A stretch of 60,908 nt of DNA from Christensenella sp. UBA2853 (GCA_002350845.1 DEFL01000020.1:21449-82356); one strand, 5' to 3'. Shown: positions 7,850 to 16,398, counted from the first letter of the stretch. Notes: generated by a model not told the origin, from the letters alone. Numbers and translations are program-made.

Positions 7850-9409
7850 TCATCTATACGGTGTGCCTTTTCCCAGGACCATGGCCTCGTAGGCCCTGCG
7901 GACCTTCTCATAGTTCCCGTCGCGGTCCAGGGCAATGCCCCGCCCGACACCGTCCGCGATCTGCGCGCGGCCGATCCGGTTCAGCTCGTCCTCCAGCTCC
8001 TGCAGCAGTTCCGGCGCGCTGCCGGGCGGTGTGCTGCGGCCGTCAAAGATGATGTGCAGCCAGACCGTCACGCCCTCAGCCATCTCGGTGAGCATCAGGG
8101 GATAATCGATGCACCCATGGCTGGACTTGTGCGTGAGATACGCGATGAGGTGCAGGGGGTGTCCGGATGCGCGCGCGTCGTCAATCACGCGCAGGAATAC
8201 GGGATTGTGGCGGAAGGAGCCGCTGTGAATGGCGTGGTCCATGCGCACATCGTCCTGCTCCACGACCCGGCCGGCGCCGAGATTGGAGTGCCCGGCTTCC
8301 GAATTCCCGGGTTTTCCCGCCTGCAGTCCGACCTGCTCGCCGGATGCGCGCAGGCGGCTGTTCGGCCAGGTTTCCAGGAGCGTATCCCAGGCCGCGGTAT
8401 CGGCGAGATAGATGGCGTCATTGTCGTCGTGTGTCCCGTATCCCCAGCCGTCGAGAATGATCAGCATGACTTTGCTGGCTGAAACGCTGCCGCTCTCAAT
8501 AAGGCTTGTACCGGTCATTTCCGGCGGCTGCTCCAGCCCCAGCAGGGAGAGAATGGTCGGGGCAACATCCCCGAGAATGCCGTCGCGCAGCGTGACGGGC
8601 CGCTTTTCGGGATCGAGCAGCAGGAAGGGAACCAGATTGGTGGTGTGGGCGACGTGCGGTTTCCCGTCTTCGGTGCGCAGCGTCTCAATGTTTCCGTGGT
8701 CGGCGGTAATGCAGACAATGTAGCCCTTTTCAAGCGCATGGGACGCAACGCGCGCGACCTGCTGGCTCACCACATGGCATGCGGTCAGCTTGGCCTCGGC
8801 GTTGGCGGTGTGTCCGATGACATCGCCGTTGGCAAAATTCGTGAGGATAAAGTCATACCCGGTATCGGCGGCGGCCATGACGCGGTCCGCGACCTGCGGC
8901 AGGCTCAATTCCGGCTTCTGATCAAACGGGATACCTTTGGGGGAGGGAATGCGCACATCGTCCTCGCCCGGGAACGGCTGGTTTTCCCCGCCGTTGAAGA
9001 AGAACGTCACATGCGCGTATTTTTCGCTCTCCGCGCAGTGGAACTGCCGGAGCCCCGCCTCGCTGATCACCTGGGCGAGGGGACGGACAGTCTTTTCCGG
9101 CGCGAAGGCAATCGGAAGATGCTTGAATTTCTCATGATACATGGTCATGATGACGAATTCCAGGTTCTTCAGGGGCACTCTGGGGAAGCGGTCAAAATCC
9201 GGTTCCGTGAATGCCTCGGTCAGTTCAATCTCTCGTTCTCCGCGGCGGCAGCAGAAAATGACGCTGTCGCCGTCCTGAATGGTTCCCACCGGGTGCCCCT
9301 GCTCATCCACGCGCACCATGGGTTCGAGTGAATAATCCGTCTGTCCTTCACGATACGCCGTCTGCACGGCGCGGGCCAGAGCAAGGCCTCCACGATCCTT
9401 CGTTTCCAT
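7850..9409 (-). CDS. Circularly permuted cofactor-independent phosphoglycerate-mutase-like enzyme
   Basis: 519 residues, with GGAGG seven bases before the ATG. All parts of a normal GpmI (about 510 residues) are present but in rotated order. It begins in the middle of the usual sequence (VQTAYREGQTDYSLEP), runs through SEKYAHVTFFFNGG, NFANGDVIGH, ITADHGN and HTTNLVPF to the usual end EMTGTSLIE, and then continues with the usual beginning VMLIILDGWGYG, GNSEAGHSNLGAGR, and ends at AYEAMVLGKG. By alignment the catalytic set is kept: Ser370 nucleophile, Asp320, His431, Asp456, Arg490, Arg496, Arg56, Arg59, Lys130, Asp196, His200, Asp237, His238, His255. Changes include DGRD to DGRS and loss of SDGG. 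The split metal-binding domain becomes continuous. It lies between HAD and PfkB genes. The substrate may not be phosphoglycerate. Confidence 0.85.
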   Translation of the reverse strand: METKDRGGLALARAVQTAYREGQTDYSLEPMVRVDEQGHPVGTIQDGDSVIFCCRRGEREIELTEAFTEPDFDRFPRVPLKNLEFVIMTMYHEKFKHLPIAFAPEKTVRPLAQVISEAGLRQFHCAESEKYAHVTFFFNGGENQPFPGEDDVRIPSPKGIPFDQKPELSLPQVADRVMAAADTGYDFILTNFANGDVIGHTANAEAKLTACHVVSQQVARVASHALEKGYIVCITADHGNIETLRTEDGKPHVAHTTNLVPFLLLDPEKRPVTLRDGILGDVAPTILSLLGLEQPPEMTGTSLIESGSVSASKVMLIILDGWGYGTHDDNDAIYLADTAAWDTLLETWPNSRLRASGEQVGLQAGKPGNSEAGHSNLGAGRVVEQDDVRMDHAIHSGSFRHNPVFLRVIDDARASGHPLHLIAYLTHKSSHGCIDYPLMLTEMAEGVTVWLHIIFDGRSTPPGSAPELLQELEDELNRIGRAQIADGVGRGIALDRDGNYEKVRRAYEAMVLGKGTPYR

Positions 9410-9429
9410 TTTGATTCCTCCGTGGCTCC

Positions 9430-10149
9430 TCATCGGCCGGGGAGCAGGTCCAGCAGCTGGGAAAAATGCGTAATGATATGGTCCGGACGGTTGGCGTCCG
9501 TGATGGTCTGGGGCTTTTTGCCGGGGTACTGCACGGCAATGGTCATGCCGAGACCGGCCGCCTTCGCTCCGACAATGTCGCGGTCGAGGTTGTCCCCGAC
9601 ATAGCAGGTGTTTTCCGGGAGACTGCCGCATTCCTCCAGCGCGTAGTAATAGATGGCCGGATGCGGTTTGCGGATCAGGCAGACCGAGGACTGCTGCACG
9701 GTCTTGAAATAGGGACGGAGCTGGTCCCGGTCGAGCCAGTCATCGACCTCCTCGACGCCCACCAGGTCACTGACGATCCCGAGCGTGTAGCCGCGCCGGT
9801 AGAGTTCCTTCACGGTTTCAATGCCGCCGTCCGTGACGACACGCTCGCCCTTGGTCTTTCGGTAGGCCCAGGTCAGTTCATCGGCCGCTGCCTCCACCCG
9901 TTCCCTTGGCAGGTCATAGGCAAGCCAGCGGGTCCAGAGCACTTTGACAGGCGCTTCGCAGTAAAAGGTGAGTGCCCATTCGCGGTACCGGTCGTACCGG
10001 GGCTCAATGACTTCATGGTAATAGGTTTCGGGGTCTGCATCCACCCCGAGCAGTTCACAGATGCGCTTTCGGGCGGCATGGCTGTAGGCTTCATCCTTGC
10101 GGATCACCCGGAACGTGTCGCCCAGGTCCACGAAGACGGTATCAATCAT
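9430..10149 (-). CDS. HAD-superfamily hydrolase, paralogue 1
   Basis: 239 residues with a helical cap between motif I and motif II. Motif I is VFVDLGDTFR: the nucleophile Asp is present, but the second Asp (D+2, usual acid/base) is Gly. Motif II is GIVSDL, motif III is the Lys in LIRKPHPA, and motif IV is YVGDNLDRD. It overlaps the upstream paralogue by four bases (ATGA), so the two are translationally coupled, and it ends 20 bases before the permuted mutase-like gene. The family removes phosphate from small molecules; the substrate is unknown. The D+2 change leaves phosphatase activity uncertain. Confidence 0.85.
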   Translation of the reverse strand: MIDTVFVDLGDTFRVIRKDEAYSHAARKRICELLGVDADPETYYHEVIEPRYDRYREWALTFYCEAPVKVLWTRWLAYDLPRERVEAAADELTWAYRKTKGERVVTDGGIETVKELYRRGYTLGIVSDLVGVEEVDDWLDRDQLRPYFKTVQQSSVCLIRKPHPAIYYYALEECGSLPENTCYVGDNLDRDIVGAKAAGLGMTIAVQYPGKKPQTITDANRPDHIITHFSQLLDLLPGR

Positions 10150-10883
10150 GCCCGGTCTCCTCCTTTCTGCAGGATCGGAAGATCCAGCACATCGATAAAG
10201 CGGTGAATGATATAGTCGGGCCGGTTTTCATCCGTGAGGGTCTTTTTCGCGAGCTTTTCTCTGCTGATAAACAGAATGTTCGCGCCGATGCCCGCGCGCT
10301 TTGCCCCGGTGATGTCCCGGTTCAGGTTGTCGGCAATGGATGCGCACTCCTCCGGCGCCAGGTTCAGCGCGCGGCACCCCATCCGGTACATTTCCGGGTC
10401 CGGCTTGCGGATATGGCAGATGGAGGACAGGATGACGGTGTCAAAACTGTCTTCCAGCCCGTCCTGCCTAAGCCAGTCCTGGATTTCCTCCTCACCGATG
10501 AGGTTGGAGATGATGCCCAGGCGGAATCCGCGGGCCCTGAGTTCACGGATGACTTCATAGCCGCCGTCCACCACACGCCGCAGGCCTTTCACCTGGCGGT
10601 ACTGGTAGGTCATTTCATGACAGATGGCGCGCAGCTTTTCTTCCGGGAGCTCGGGCGTGAGCCATTTGGCCCACAGTTCATAATCCCCGGACTCTTTGTT
10701 TTCGCCCAGCGCCCAGGGCCGGTACTTCTCCTCATAGACCGCATTGATGCGCGCAAGAAAGGCGTCCGGGTCATCCTCCCCTGCAAGCTCTGCCATGCGC
10801 CGTGCGGCGGCCGCCTGATGTTCCGGGGCAGGGTCACAGATGCGCAGCGTGCCGCCGAGATCAAAGAATACGCCTCGGATCAT
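10146..10883 (-). CDS. HAD-superfamily hydrolase, paralogue 2
   Basis: 245 residues, clearly related to its neighbours (GYEVIRELRARGFRLGIISNLIG, then HIRKPDPEMYRMG). Motif I is FFDLGGTLR, again with Gly at D+2. Motif IV reads ASIADNLNRD, so the usual Gly before the metal-binding Asp is Ala. The start overlaps nothing; it lies six bases after the stop of paralogue 3. It probably arose by tandem duplication within this operon. Confidence 0.85.
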   Translation of the reverse strand: MIRGVFFDLGGTLRICDPAPEHQAAAARRMAELAGEDDPDAFLARINAVYEEKYRPWALGENKESGDYELWAKWLTPELPEEKLRAICHEMTYQYRQVKGLRRVVDGGYEVIRELRARGFRLGIISNLIGEEEIQDWLRQDGLEDSFDTVILSSICHIRKPDPEMYRMGCRALNLAPEECASIADNLNRDITGAKRAGIGANILFISREKLAKKTLTDENRPDYIIHRFIDVLDLPILQKGGDRA

Positions 10884-10889
10884 ACACGA

Positions 10890-11624
10890 TTACCTCCGTT
10901 CGGGGAAAAGAGACAGCAGTTCGGGGATCGAGCGGATGCGGCAGCTGGGCTGGCGCGTCGGTGTTTTGCCCTCGCGGTCGGCCGTGCCGGCGTCCTCAAA
11001 GAGGACCATGCAGCCAAACCCTGCGTCCAGCGCGCCTTCGACATCGCGGACGGGATTGTCACCGACATACGCGCAGTGTTCCGGCTCAGACCCGATGCAG
11101 CGCGCCGCGAGCAGGTAAATGGCCGGGTCCGGCTTGCGCAGGCGGACCTTGGAGGAGAGGATCACGGTCTGGAAGCAGTCCGCGACGCGCGCTTCGCACA
11201 TCCAGTCCGGGATCTCGGTTTCCGTGATGGTGTTGGCAATGATGCCCAGCTTGTACCCGCGCCGCTTCAGCTCGCGCAGGGTTTCCGGCGTGCCCTCATG
11301 TGCGACGCGCCGACCGTCGTGGTCACGCCACAGACGGGTCAGGCGGGCAGCGGCCGGCGCGATCCGCTCCGGGGGATAATCCGGCAGCAGGTACTGCAGC
11401 CACAGTTCCATTTCGCTCACGTCCAGCAGCCGGCTCTTGGCCAGCTTCCGGTAGGCCTTCCAGTTTTTCTCGAGCTTTTCAAAAAAGACATCATGCGGCT
11501 CCTTCGCGCCGGCCAGCTCCATGAGCTGGCGCTCAGCCTCGGCGGAAAAAGCCGGGTCCTCCACCACATAACGGAGGGTGGCGCCGACATCAAAGAACAG
11601 AGTGTCCACTGATTCAAACGACAT
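10890..11624 (-). CDS. HAD-superfamily hydrolase, paralogue 3
   Basis: 244 residues. The ATG reading MSFESVDTLFF is chosen because GAGG lies eight bases upstream; an in-frame GTG three codons earlier overlaps the previous gene. Motif I is FFDVGATLR (Gly at D+2). Motif II is LGIIANT, with Ala where the other copies have the phosphate-binding Ser. Lys (RLRKPDPA) and motif IV (YVGDNPVRD) are intact. Loss of the motif II Ser makes this the most divergent of the five, and it may have altered or weak catalysis. Confidence 0.85.
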   Translation of the reverse strand: MSFESVDTLFFDVGATLRYVVEDPAFSAEAERQLMELAGAKEPHDVFFEKLEKNWKAYRKLAKSRLLDVSEMELWLQYLLPDYPPERIAPAAARLTRLWRDHDGRRVAHEGTPETLRELKRRGYKLGIIANTITETEIPDWMCEARVADCFQTVILSSKVRLRKPDPAIYLLAARCIGSEPEHCAYVGDNPVRDVEGALDAGFGCMVLFEDAGTADREGKTPTRQPSCRIRSIPELLSLFPERR

Positions 11625-11626
11625 GC

Positions 11627-12385
11627 TCAACACCTCGCTGTTTCAGCCCGGATGATGCCGGGAATTTCAGAAAGATCGGTAATATTGTAGTCCGCGCGAA
11701 GACCTGTTTCCGCCAGCCCGCGGTCGCGCTTTGCCGCATTCGGGCTGAAGATCTGAATGCACAGTCTCCAGGAAGCGTTCCTGACGCCGCGCACATCCCG
11801 CGACAGGGTGTCGCCCACATAGGCCATCTCTTCGGGCAGGAGGTGCATCTGCTCCTGCGCGAGGCGGAAAATCGCGGGGTCCGGCTTGCGGATGCCCGTG
11901 CCGGATGAAGTCAGCACGACTTCCATATACTGTTCCAGCCCGTATTCCGCCATGAAGTGCGGGACAAGGGTGCGGGAGAGCATATTGCTGATGATGCCCA
12001 GACGCATGCCCATCGCCCGGAGCTCCTCCATGGTGGAGATCAGGTGCGGGCGGCGCAGGTTGCACACGCGCTCATAATCGTAGAGAAAGCTCAGTTCCTC
12101 GGCGATGGGGGTGAGCGTTTCCTTCTTCAGGCCAAGACCGTGGAAATAATAGTCCGCCCAGGCGTCTTCCGGCGGCAGCTCCCGCAGGGTGCCTTCCACA
12201 TGATGCTTGTAGATTTCCGCGTTTTCCTGCAGCGTCTTGGACAGCTCTTCCGGGGAAAGATCCAGGACAATGCCGTACTCGGAGAGCCTGGAAATCAGGC
12301 GGCGGGCAAACCAGAGTTTCCGCGCTTCATCTGTGGAGCAGACATGCAGTGTTCCGCCCAGGTCGAACAGGACAGCCCGGATCAT
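11627..12385 (-). CDS. HAD-superfamily hydrolase, paralogue 4 (first gene of operon)
   Basis: 252 residues from MIRAVLFDLGGTL, with GGAGG seven bases upstream; an ATG two codons earlier is too close to that site. Gly stands at D+2. Motif II is LGIISNM, Lys lies in GIRKPDPAIF, and motif IV is YVGDTLSRD. It is the promoter-proximal gene of the leftward operon and is only two bases from paralogue 3. A TTGACA/TAAGAT promoter and a LacI-type palindrome lie just upstream, so the operon is probably repressed by the divergent LacI-family protein. Confidence 0.85.
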   Translation of the reverse strand: MIRAVLFDLGGTLHVCSTDEARKLWFARRLISRLSEYGIVLDLSPEELSKTLQENAEIYKHHVEGTLRELPPEDAWADYYFHGLGLKKETLTPIAEELSFLYDYERVCNLRRPHLISTMEELRAMGMRLGIISNMLSRTLVPHFMAEYGLEQYMEVVLTSSGTGIRKPDPAIFRLAQEQMHLLPEEMAYVGDTLSRDVRGVRNASWRLCIQIFSPNAAKRDRGLAETGLRADYNITDLSEIPGIIRAETARC

Positions 12386-12418
12386 CCGCATCCCTCCTTT
12401 TTTGGGGCCAGGTCAGAT

Positions 12419-12432
12419 CGCAAACGTTTTCG
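12419..12432. promoter_or_regulatory. LacI-family operator, site A (HAD operon)
   Basis: CGCAAACGTTTTCG has the central AACGTT and near-palindromic form of LacI/PurR-type operators. It lies immediately downstream of the predicted start of transcription for the HAD operon, a position that blocks transcription. Confidence 0.7.
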
Positions 12433-12439
12433 TACCTTC

Positions 12440-12468
12440 ATCTTATCCGCTTCCGCGGGGTTTGTCAA
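12440..12468 (-). promoter_or_regulatory. Promoter of the HAD/mutase/PfkB operon
   Basis: Minus-strand TTGACA (12468-12463), a 17-base spacer and TAAGAT (12445-12440). Transcription would begin near 12433, next to operator A. Confidence 0.75.
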
Positions 12469-12611
12469 ATGCCCGGAGGACCGTGTTTCCATGGTGTCGG
12501 GCAGTGTTCGTCATGTTTCCGGAGGAAGAGCGGCGGGTTTTCGGAAAAGTTCCGGAAAATTTGCATTCCGCCGAGCGAAATCCGGTCAATTCCCGGAAAG
12601 CAGTCGGTTTC

Positions 12612-12640
12612 TTGCTTCTGAAAAATTTTTCTGCTACAAT
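12612..12640 (+). promoter_or_regulatory. Promoter of the lacI-type gene
   Basis: TTGCTT (12612-12617), a 17-base spacer and TACAAT (12635-12640), 46 bases upstream of the coding start. Confidence 0.75.
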
Positions 12641-12655
12641 GCAGACGAAAATACA

Positions 12656-12671
12656 GCGCAAATTTTTGCGC
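12656..12671. promoter_or_regulatory. LacI-family operator, site B (autoregulation)
   Basis: GCGCAAATTTTTGCGC is a perfect 7-bp inverted repeat with a two-base centre. Its core CGCAAA-NN-TTTGCG matches sites A and C. It lies between the transcription start and the ribosome-binding site of the regulator gene. Confidence 0.65.
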
Positions 12672-12685
12672 CGGAGGTGCAGTCG

Positions 12686-13702
12686 ATGAAGCAGGTGACC
12701 ATCAAGGATGTCGCGCGGGCCGCGGGCGTCTCCTACTCGACGGTTTCCCGGTCCCTGACGGGGAGTCCGGAGATCAGCGAAAAGACCCGGGAGCGCATTC
12801 TGCAGTTGTGCCGGGAGATGAATTATACCGCGAACACGGTTGCCCGCTCCATGGTGATGAAAAGCACAAAGCTGCTCGGCCTGATTGTGACGGATATCTC
12901 CAATCCGTTTATGTCGGAGATGGCATACTATATTGACGGACAGACCCGGGACCGGGGATACAATATTGTCCTGTGCAATTCCCTGCGCAGTCCGGAACAG
13001 GAGCGCATCCTCTTTGAACTCATGATCAGCCGCAAGGTGGACGGTGTGATCCTCCTGCCGGCGGACTCCGAGAGCTACCGGAATCTGAGCCCGCTTCTGG
13101 GCAGCGTGCCGACGGTGTTCGTGGGCGAAAACCTGCGGGACGCGCCGGAGAGCTATGTGACGGTCGACAATTTCCGCGGCGCCTATATGGGCGTGGAATA
13201 TCTCTACGGCCTGGGCCACCGGAAGATTCTCTATTTCGGCAAGCGCAAGGGCAGCACGACCCATCAGCTGCGCAGTGAAGGATATGAGGCGGCGTGCCGG
13301 GATCTGGGGATCCGCCCGCACTATCTGAACAACACCTTTTCTTCCACGTCCATCAAGCACGGATATCAGCTGGCCCTCCAGCTGTTCTCACAGCCTCTGG
13401 AGGACACCGCCATCTTTGCCGCGACCGACACCAATGCGCTGGGCATTCTGCAGGCAGCGGAAGAAAAAGGCATCCGGATCCCGGACGACCTTTCCCTGCT
13501 TGGCTTTGACAATATCCGGGACAGCGGGCTCCCGCGCATCGGGCTGACCACGATCGAGCAGCCCCGAAAGCTGCTCGCGTCCATGGCCGTCGACTCCCTC
13601 CTGGACAAGATTGAAAATGAGCTTTCCGGATACACGCACCGGATTCTCACGCCCACGCTGGTGGAACGCACCACCTGCCGTGCGGTCACCCCGGAAGGCT
13701 GA
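12686..13702 (+). CDS. LacI/GalR-family transcriptional repressor
   Basis: 338 residues with GGAGG eight bases before the ATG. The N-terminal helix-turn-helix is canonical (VTIKDVARAAGVSYSTVSRSLTG), followed by the hinge helix (NTVARSMVMKST) that inserts at a central CG. The rest is a periplasmic-binding-protein fold that senses a small ligand (GLIVTDISNPF, VDGVILLPAD, SLLGFDNI). It lies between two leftward operons carrying HAD genes, and similar operators occur at its own promoter, at the HAD operon and at the ABC transporter promoter, so it probably governs all three. The inducer is unknown and may be the transported compound. Confidence 0.9.
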   Translation: MKQVTIKDVARAAGVSYSTVSRSLTGSPEISEKTRERILQLCREMNYTANTVARSMVMKSTKLLGLIVTDISNPFMSEMAYYIDGQTRDRGYNIVLCNSLRSPEQERILFELMISRKVDGVILLPADSESYRNLSPLLGSVPTVFVGENLRDAPESYVTVDNFRGAYMGVEYLYGLGHRKILYFGKRKGSTTHQLRSEGYEAACRDLGIRPHYLNNTFSSTSIKHGYQLALQLFSQPLEDTAIFAATDTNALGILQAAEEKGIRIPDDLSLLGFDNIRDSGLPRIGLTTIEQPRKLLASMAVDSLLDKIENELSGYTHRILTPTLVERTTCRAVTPEG

Positions 13703-13707
13703 TGCCC

Positions 13708-14466
13708 TCAGACCGTTTTTTTCAGAAGCTCCCGAACCACACGGGCTGTATCGAAGATATCTTCGATCATATAGTCCGCTTCGGGGGCTTTTTCCAGTTT
13801 CAGATCCTTTTCCCGGGTCAGTCTGGAGCAGATCTGGATGGCGGCGGCAAAGCCTGCCTGCTTGGATCCGATGACATCCCTTGAAACCGTGTCGCCCACA
13901 TAGACGCATTCCTCCGGACGGGAGCGCATCTGGCGGAGAGACACGGTAAAAATGTCGCGGCAGGGCTTGCGGAACCCGGTCACCGAGGAGAGCGTGACGT
14001 CCTGGAAAAAGCCGCGGATGCCGTATTCCTCCAGGGAGTCAAACACCTGATAGAGGGCGGCGGTATTGCTGATGACGCCGAGCTTGAGCCCCATGTCCTT
14101 CAGCTCCGTGAGCATTTCCGGAACCCGCGGCCGGAGCACACGGTGGAAATAGGTCACTTCCCACATGTGCGCAATCTCCTCGCACCGGGGCAGAAGCTGT
14201 TCCCGGGGGAAATCAAAATCGGTCAGGATATAATCTGCCCAGATCTGCGTGGGCTTGAGCTCCACGTCGCCGGCTGTGCGCACGACATCATAGCGCTTCC
14301 AGCCCTTTTCCACAGACGCGCGCAGCGCTTCCGGGGAAAGACCGGGGTCCATGCCCCAGCTTTTCAGCATGCGGTCCAGTTCAGCGATGGACGCAGTGCG
14401 GGAGGCCTCATCCACCCAGATGTCTTCCAGGGTCCCGCCCATATCAAAGAGTACAGTTGTGATCAT
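13708..14466 (-). CDS. HAD-superfamily hydrolase, paralogue 5
   Basis: 252 residues, preceded by GAGGGGGC. Motif I is VLFDMGGTLE (Gly at D+2). Motif II is LGVISNT, Lys lies in GFRKPCRDIF, and motif IV is YVGDTVSRD. It is closest to paralogue 4 in length and motif IV. It is the last gene of the leftward transporter operon (permease, ATPase, binding protein, membrane protein, HAD) and converges with the LacI gene five bases away. Its location ties the HAD group to the importer. Confidence 0.85.
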   Translation of the reverse strand: MITTVLFDMGGTLEDIWVDEASRTASIAELDRMLKSWGMDPGLSPEALRASVEKGWKRYDVVRTAGDVELKPTQIWADYILTDFDFPREQLLPRCEEIAHMWEVTYFHRVLRPRVPEMLTELKDMGLKLGVISNTAALYQVFDSLEEYGIRGFFQDVTLSSVTGFRKPCRDIFTVSLRQMRSRPEECVYVGDTVSRDVIGSKQAGFAAAIQICSRLTREKDLKLEKAPEADYMIEDIFDTARVVRELLKKTV

Positions 14467-14502
14467 GCAATTTGCCCCCTCAGGCAGACCAATCGCCGCG
14501 GA

Positions 14503-15051
14503 TTACCGGCGGCTGACATACTTTTTCCATTCGGGCTCCGGTTCGCTTTCCTTGCTATCAGGCCGGCTGCGCAGATACAGCCGGCAGGAGACCGCCGTGC
14601 CCAGAAGAACCGGCGGGAGAATGAACCAGCAGCAGAAGATCAGGAAGGCCCCATAGTCCGGCGAGGGCCCCATGATGACCAGCATAATGACCAGCACCGC
14701 CGCCGCATACAGGCACAGCCAGAGATGACCGCCGAACACGAGCCGGCTGTCCGAAAAAAAGCGGTGCGGCAGGCAGCACAGCAGGGTGCCCGCGGCGGAG
14801 GAGACCAGGGCGATCACCAGATTGGAGAAAAACGCGGGCAGGGAGGCCAGCAGTCCTGTCAGCAGGCGGATGGACACCTCATAGCAGAGGATATACATCG
14901 CGGTAAACACCAGGCTCAGGGAAAAGGTGTAGATGATCAGGCTGCTCTTGGGCTTTCCGTTCTCCGTGAAAAGGAAAGCCTCCCAGAAACGGTCCGCCCG
15001 GCGGCGGTTTCTCTCTTCCCGCTCTTTCGGGGAAAGCTGCTTGTCGGCCAT
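14503..15051 (-). CDS. Membrane protein of unknown function
   Basis: 182 residues from MADKQLSPKEREERNRRRADRFWE, with GGAGG four bases upstream; a longer frame adds 36 implausible residues. The basic N-terminus is followed by four hydrophobic helices, roughly 38-60, 66-92, 103-125 and 132-160, and a charged tail. No family is recognised. It lies in the importer operon between the binding-protein gene and a HAD gene, so a role in the same uptake pathway is possible. Confidence 0.6.
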   Translation of the reverse strand: MADKQLSPKEREERNRRRADRFWEAFLFTENGKPKSSLIIYTFSLSLVFTAMYILCYEVSIRLLTGLLASLPAFFSNLVIALVSSAAGTLLCCLPHRFFSDSRLVFGGHLWLCLYAAAVLVIMLVIMGPSPDYGAFLIFCCWFILPPVLLGTAVSCRLYLRSRPDSKESEPEPEWKKYVSRR

Positions 15052-15072
15052 ATTGCCTCCGTAAAACAGACC

Positions 15073-15102
15073 GGGGAAGGGATGCCGGAGGCTCCCTTCC
15101 CC
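15073..15102 (-). terminator. Hairpin after the binding-protein gene
   Basis: Stem GGGGAAGGG / CCCTTCCCC with a 12-base loop and no clear U-tract on the minus strand. It probably dampens read-through or protects the binding-protein mRNA end. Confidence 0.5.
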
Positions 15103-15122
15103 GTGCCCGGTTTGTCTATGGT

Positions 15123-16331
15123 TTACATGTTCGGGTTCTTCGCAAGCCAGTAGGTCCACATGTCCTGCGTGTCGAGATAGATGTTGTAAATGCTTTCGAG
15201 ATCGCCTTCAGTGGCGCCGCATTCCTCGAGGGAGGCGGGGTTCCAGTCGGAGGTGATATCGTCGCGGACTGCCCAGTTGCCTTCCTTCTGGAAGGGTTTC
15301 AGGCCGCCGCTCTTGCCGTCTGTACCGCCGGTGATGTAGCGGATGAAGAGGCGCGCGCCGGCAGGATTGCCGCCGCCTTCGACGACATACATATACTCGC
15401 AGTTTTCAAGGCCGGTGTAGGGAGCCATGCCGGTGCACCAGGCGATGTTGTAGCCGGACTCGTCACGGTTGCCGATCTTACCGCCGGACGCGAGGCACAG
15501 CGCGGGATCATCAGCGGTGGAATTATGCACAGCCAGGACGAGCTCGTCGCCGTCGCCGATGAAGGTCATCTTCATCTGGGAGAATCTCCACAGATATTCA
15601 ACGCCGGCATTCTTCTCGGGCACTTCAAACTCGAAGGAGGAGCCGTCATAGGTGTATTCCAGGGGCTTGCCGTAGGCAGCCTCATAGGCGGCTTCCATCT
15701 TGTCCGCATTCACGATAAAGCTGGCGAAGAGGGAAAGGTAGGCGGTCTCCTGACCGATTTCCTTGGTGAACAGGCGGAACTTCTGGGTGCCGTCCTCGTT
15801 CTTTTCAATGATCTGCCACCAGTTGTTGACCGGGCAGCCGTCCGGGAAGGCTTCGGTATTGTAATACCAGAAGGACTGGGAGGCATAGAGCGGATAGCCG
15901 TAGCGCAGGAGCTGCGGATCAATGTGTTCGCAGATATCCTTCGGATAGAAGGCCGTGCAGAAGCCTTCCTCATAGAAATCGAAGAACACGTCGCCGTTCA
16001 CGTCCTTGGCCTGGAGCACGTCGGCAGTAATGTTGCCGGTCTCGGCCTCAATGCGGCACTTGCTGAGTACTTCATCCTGGTCCAGGTCATAGATGACCAG
16101 ATTGACATCCGGATACAGTTCCTTGAAGCTCTTTTCCGCCTTGAGCATCTTGGAGGAGGTGGCGTACACGGTCAGTTCTCCGCTTTCCGCCTTGGCCTTC
16201 TCGTAGAGCTCGGCGTCGGTCATGGTGCTCCAGTCGTCATAGATCGGGCCGTATGCATCCTCAGCGAAAACGCTGAAGCAGCTGACGGTCATCAGGACGG
16301 TCAGGATGAGCGCGATGAGTTTTTTCGACAT
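15123..16331 (-). CDS. ABC transporter substrate-binding protein, FbpA/AfuA-like
   Basis: 402 residues from MSKKLIALILTVLMTV, with AAAGGAG seven bases upstream. A signal peptide ends near FAEDA; no clean lipobox is present. The mature part reads ESGELTVYATSSKMLKAEKSFKELYPDVNLVIYD, the start of the iron(III)-type class of binding proteins, whose members carry Fe3+, polyamines, phosphonates or, in AfuA, sugar phosphates. It lies 67 bases after the ATPase gene in the importer operon. The linked HAD genes favour a phosphorylated or phosphonate ligand over iron; this is inference. It acts outside the membrane. Confidence 0.85.
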   Translation of the reverse strand: MSKKLIALILTVLMTVSCFSVFAEDAYGPIYDDWSTMTDAELYEKAKAESGELTVYATSSKMLKAEKSFKELYPDVNLVIYDLDQDEVLSKCRIEAETGNITADVLQAKDVNGDVFFDFYEEGFCTAFYPKDICEHIDPQLLRYGYPLYASQSFWYYNTEAFPDGCPVNNWWQIIEKNEDGTQKFRLFTKEIGQETAYLSLFASFIVNADKMEAAYEAAYGKPLEYTYDGSSFEFEVPEKNAGVEYLWRFSQMKMTFIGDGDELVLAVHNSTADDPALCLASGGKIGNRDESGYNIAWCTGMAPYTGLENCEYMYVVEGGGNPAGARLFIRYITGGTDGKSGGLKPFQKEGNWAVRDDITSDWNPASLEECGATEGDLESIYNIYLDTQDMWTYWLAKNPNM

Positions 16332-16398
16332 GGTAATGCTCCTTTCACTTGTTAAAGTCAACGATATCTCAGCGCCGCTGCGGCGCAGATTTCAGGGA

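Noticed and set aside
7850..9409. Two fused or misassembled genes in place of a permuted enzyme
   Set aside because: The frame is continuous, total length equals one normal iPGM, each motif occurs once, and the join is made by a short linker. A read-level check is still desirable.
9410..9631. In-frame upstream extension of 74 codons for the permuted mutase-like gene
   Set aside because: It lies inside the preceding HAD gene, reads as random Arg/Pro/His-rich sequence, and a GGAGG site marks the ATG at 9409.
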